A stretch of 64,000 nucleotides of DNA, taken from assembly GCF_000714435.1 (NCBI RefSeq), contig NZ_JJMW01000015.1, positions 124,001 to 188,000 of the forward strand, written 5' to 3'. Positions 63,412 to 64,000 of this stretch are shown here, in pieces (position 1 is the stretch's first letter; each line of letters starts with the position of its first letter). Below the pieces are notes generated by a model that saw only the letters and a list, made by a program, of their open reading frames with translations, ran no database searches and was not told the origin of the DNA. Both the position numbers and the translations under genes were made by a program. This DNA is from Exiguobacterium alkaliphilum 12/1. Lineage in GTDB: Bacteria; Bacillota; Bacilli; Exiguobacteriales; Exiguobacteriaceae.

Positions 63412-64000
63412 TGGCAAACGGCAATCATATCATCCAACTGTTCGAATCGTTCGCCCCGAAGCACTTGGCCGTCGAAGGGGATAAGATTGGTCTTCAAATC
63501 GGTTCGCTTGATAAAGAAGTCCGAAAAGTGATGGTCACGCTCGATGTGCTCGAACCGGTCGTCGATGAGGCGATTGAGCACGAGATCGACTTGATTATCG
63601 CTCACCATCCGCCAATCTTTAGCCCGCTCGGCCAAGTGAATGACCGAAGCGCCGCCGGCCGGATCGTCATGAAATGTGTGAAGCATGACATCGCCGTGTA
63701 TGTGGCCCATACGAACCTCGACGTGTGCGCCGGCGGGGTCAACGACTGGATGAGCGACGCGCTCGGCCTAATCGAGACGAGCGTCCTCATTCCAACATAT
63801 GAAGAGCCCGTGTATAAGCTCGCCGTCTTCGTCCCGAAGACGCACGAAGCGGTCGTGTCTGAGGCGTTGGCAAGGGCAGGGGCCGGTCACATCGGTGACT
63901 ATCGTGACTGTCAGTTCAAAGTGGACGGCATCGGCCAGTTCAAACCGCTCGACCACGCGGACCCGTATCTCGGTCAAGTCGGCAAGACGGAAACGGTCGA
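63411..64000 (+). CDS. yqfO: Nif3-like dinuclear metal protein YqfO (partial)
   Basis: The first 196 residues of a NIF3 / GTP cyclohydrolase 1 type 2-like protein; it runs off the window end. It starts MANGNHIIQLFESFAPKHLA. Metal-binding residues appear in LIIAHHPPIFSPLG (two His) and AHTNLDVCAGGVNDWM. After about residue 130 the sequence enters the inserted PII-like (YqfO/CutA-fold) domain (YKLAVFVPKTHEAVVSEALARAGAG) that marks long bacterial members. Function is unsettled; Nif3 proteins are proposed hydrolases. It overlaps trmK by one base. Confidence 0.93.
   Translation, partial: MANGNHIIQLFESFAPKHLAVEGDKIGLQIGSLDKEVRKVMVTLDVLEPVVDEAIEHEIDLIIAHHPPIFSPLGQVNDRSAAGRIVMKCVKHDIAVYVAHTNLDVCAGGVNDWMSDALGLIETSVLIPTYEEPVYKLAVFVPKTHEAVVSEALARAGAGHIGDYRDCQFKVDGIGQFKPLDHADPYLGQVGKTETV

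Overview
The window is a piece of ordinary core chromosome from a Firmicute. Gene order over most of it follows the Bacillus subtilis chromosome (thrS-infC-rpmI-rplT-ysdA-ysdC-ysgA-pheST; comEA-comEC-yqzM-holA-rpsT-lepA-hemW-hrcA-grpE-dnaK-dnaJ-prmA-rsmE; rpsU-yqeY-nfeD-floA-phoH-pgpH-ybeY-dgkA-era-recO-glyQS-ccpN-yqfL-dnaG-sigA-cccA-trmK-yqfO). The sporulation genes that interrupt this order in Bacillus (gpr and spoIIP between rpsT and lepA; yqfC and yqfD between floA and phoH) are absent. Base composition is moderately GC-rich with heavy use of GTC, CTC, TCG and ACG codons. Together this suggests a non-sporulating member of the Bacillales, most likely Exiguobacterium. The genus is inference from memory and was not checked by a search.

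Layout. 1-2880: end of thrS, a secreted DUF1002 protein, a small unknown gene, then the L20 leader RNA and infC-rpmI-rplT, with infC starting at an ATT codon. 2900-5530: DUF1294 membrane protein, dimeric dUTPase, M42 aminopeptidase, SpoU-type RNA methylase. 5530-9277: phenylalanine T-box and pheST. 9275-12435 (minus strand): a PTS-EIIC-like permease behind what looks like a leader-peptide attenuator, an alpha/beta hydrolase, and RNase HIII. 12490-15043: coiled-coil gene, NfeD and flotillin FloT. 15087-17785: a BMP-type binding lipoprotein translationally coupled to a chemoreceptor. 17919-22677: comEA, comEC, yqzM, holA, a GNAT acetyltransferase and rpsT. 22897-24720: lepA. 24828-28245: serC-serA-DUF1015. 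28313-36698: hemW, DUF1054, and the CIRCE-controlled heat-shock operon hrcA-grpE-dnaK-dnaJ-prmA-rsmE. 36733-40398: a 1221-residue secreted subtilase. 40726-43896: methyltransferase-luxS-mccA-mccB for homocysteine-to-cysteine conversion. 44126-45763: rarD and deoC. 45862-58234: rpsU through ccpN, including the second NfeD-flotillin operon and the glycine T-box with glyQS. 58248-64000: the CcpN-associated kinase/phosphatase yqfL, dnaG, sigA, cytochrome c550, trmK and a truncated yqfO.

Main regulatory observations. A 17-codon leader peptide with consecutive Ile and Arg codons, an antiterminator and an overlapping terminator precede the EIIC-like permease. Both NfeD-flotillin operons carry the same TGAAAC-N17-CGTA (sigma-W-like) promoter. 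The lipoprotein-chemoreceptor operon carries a sigma-D (flagellar)-like promoter. CIRCE, two T-boxes, the L20 leader and many intrinsic terminators can be read directly. I saw no CRISPR array, insertion sequence, prophage, tRNA or rRNA gene. No wholly new defence or mobile system is apparent. The most novel candidates are the attenuator, the DUF1015 protein in the serine operon, and the structured spacer after mccB.
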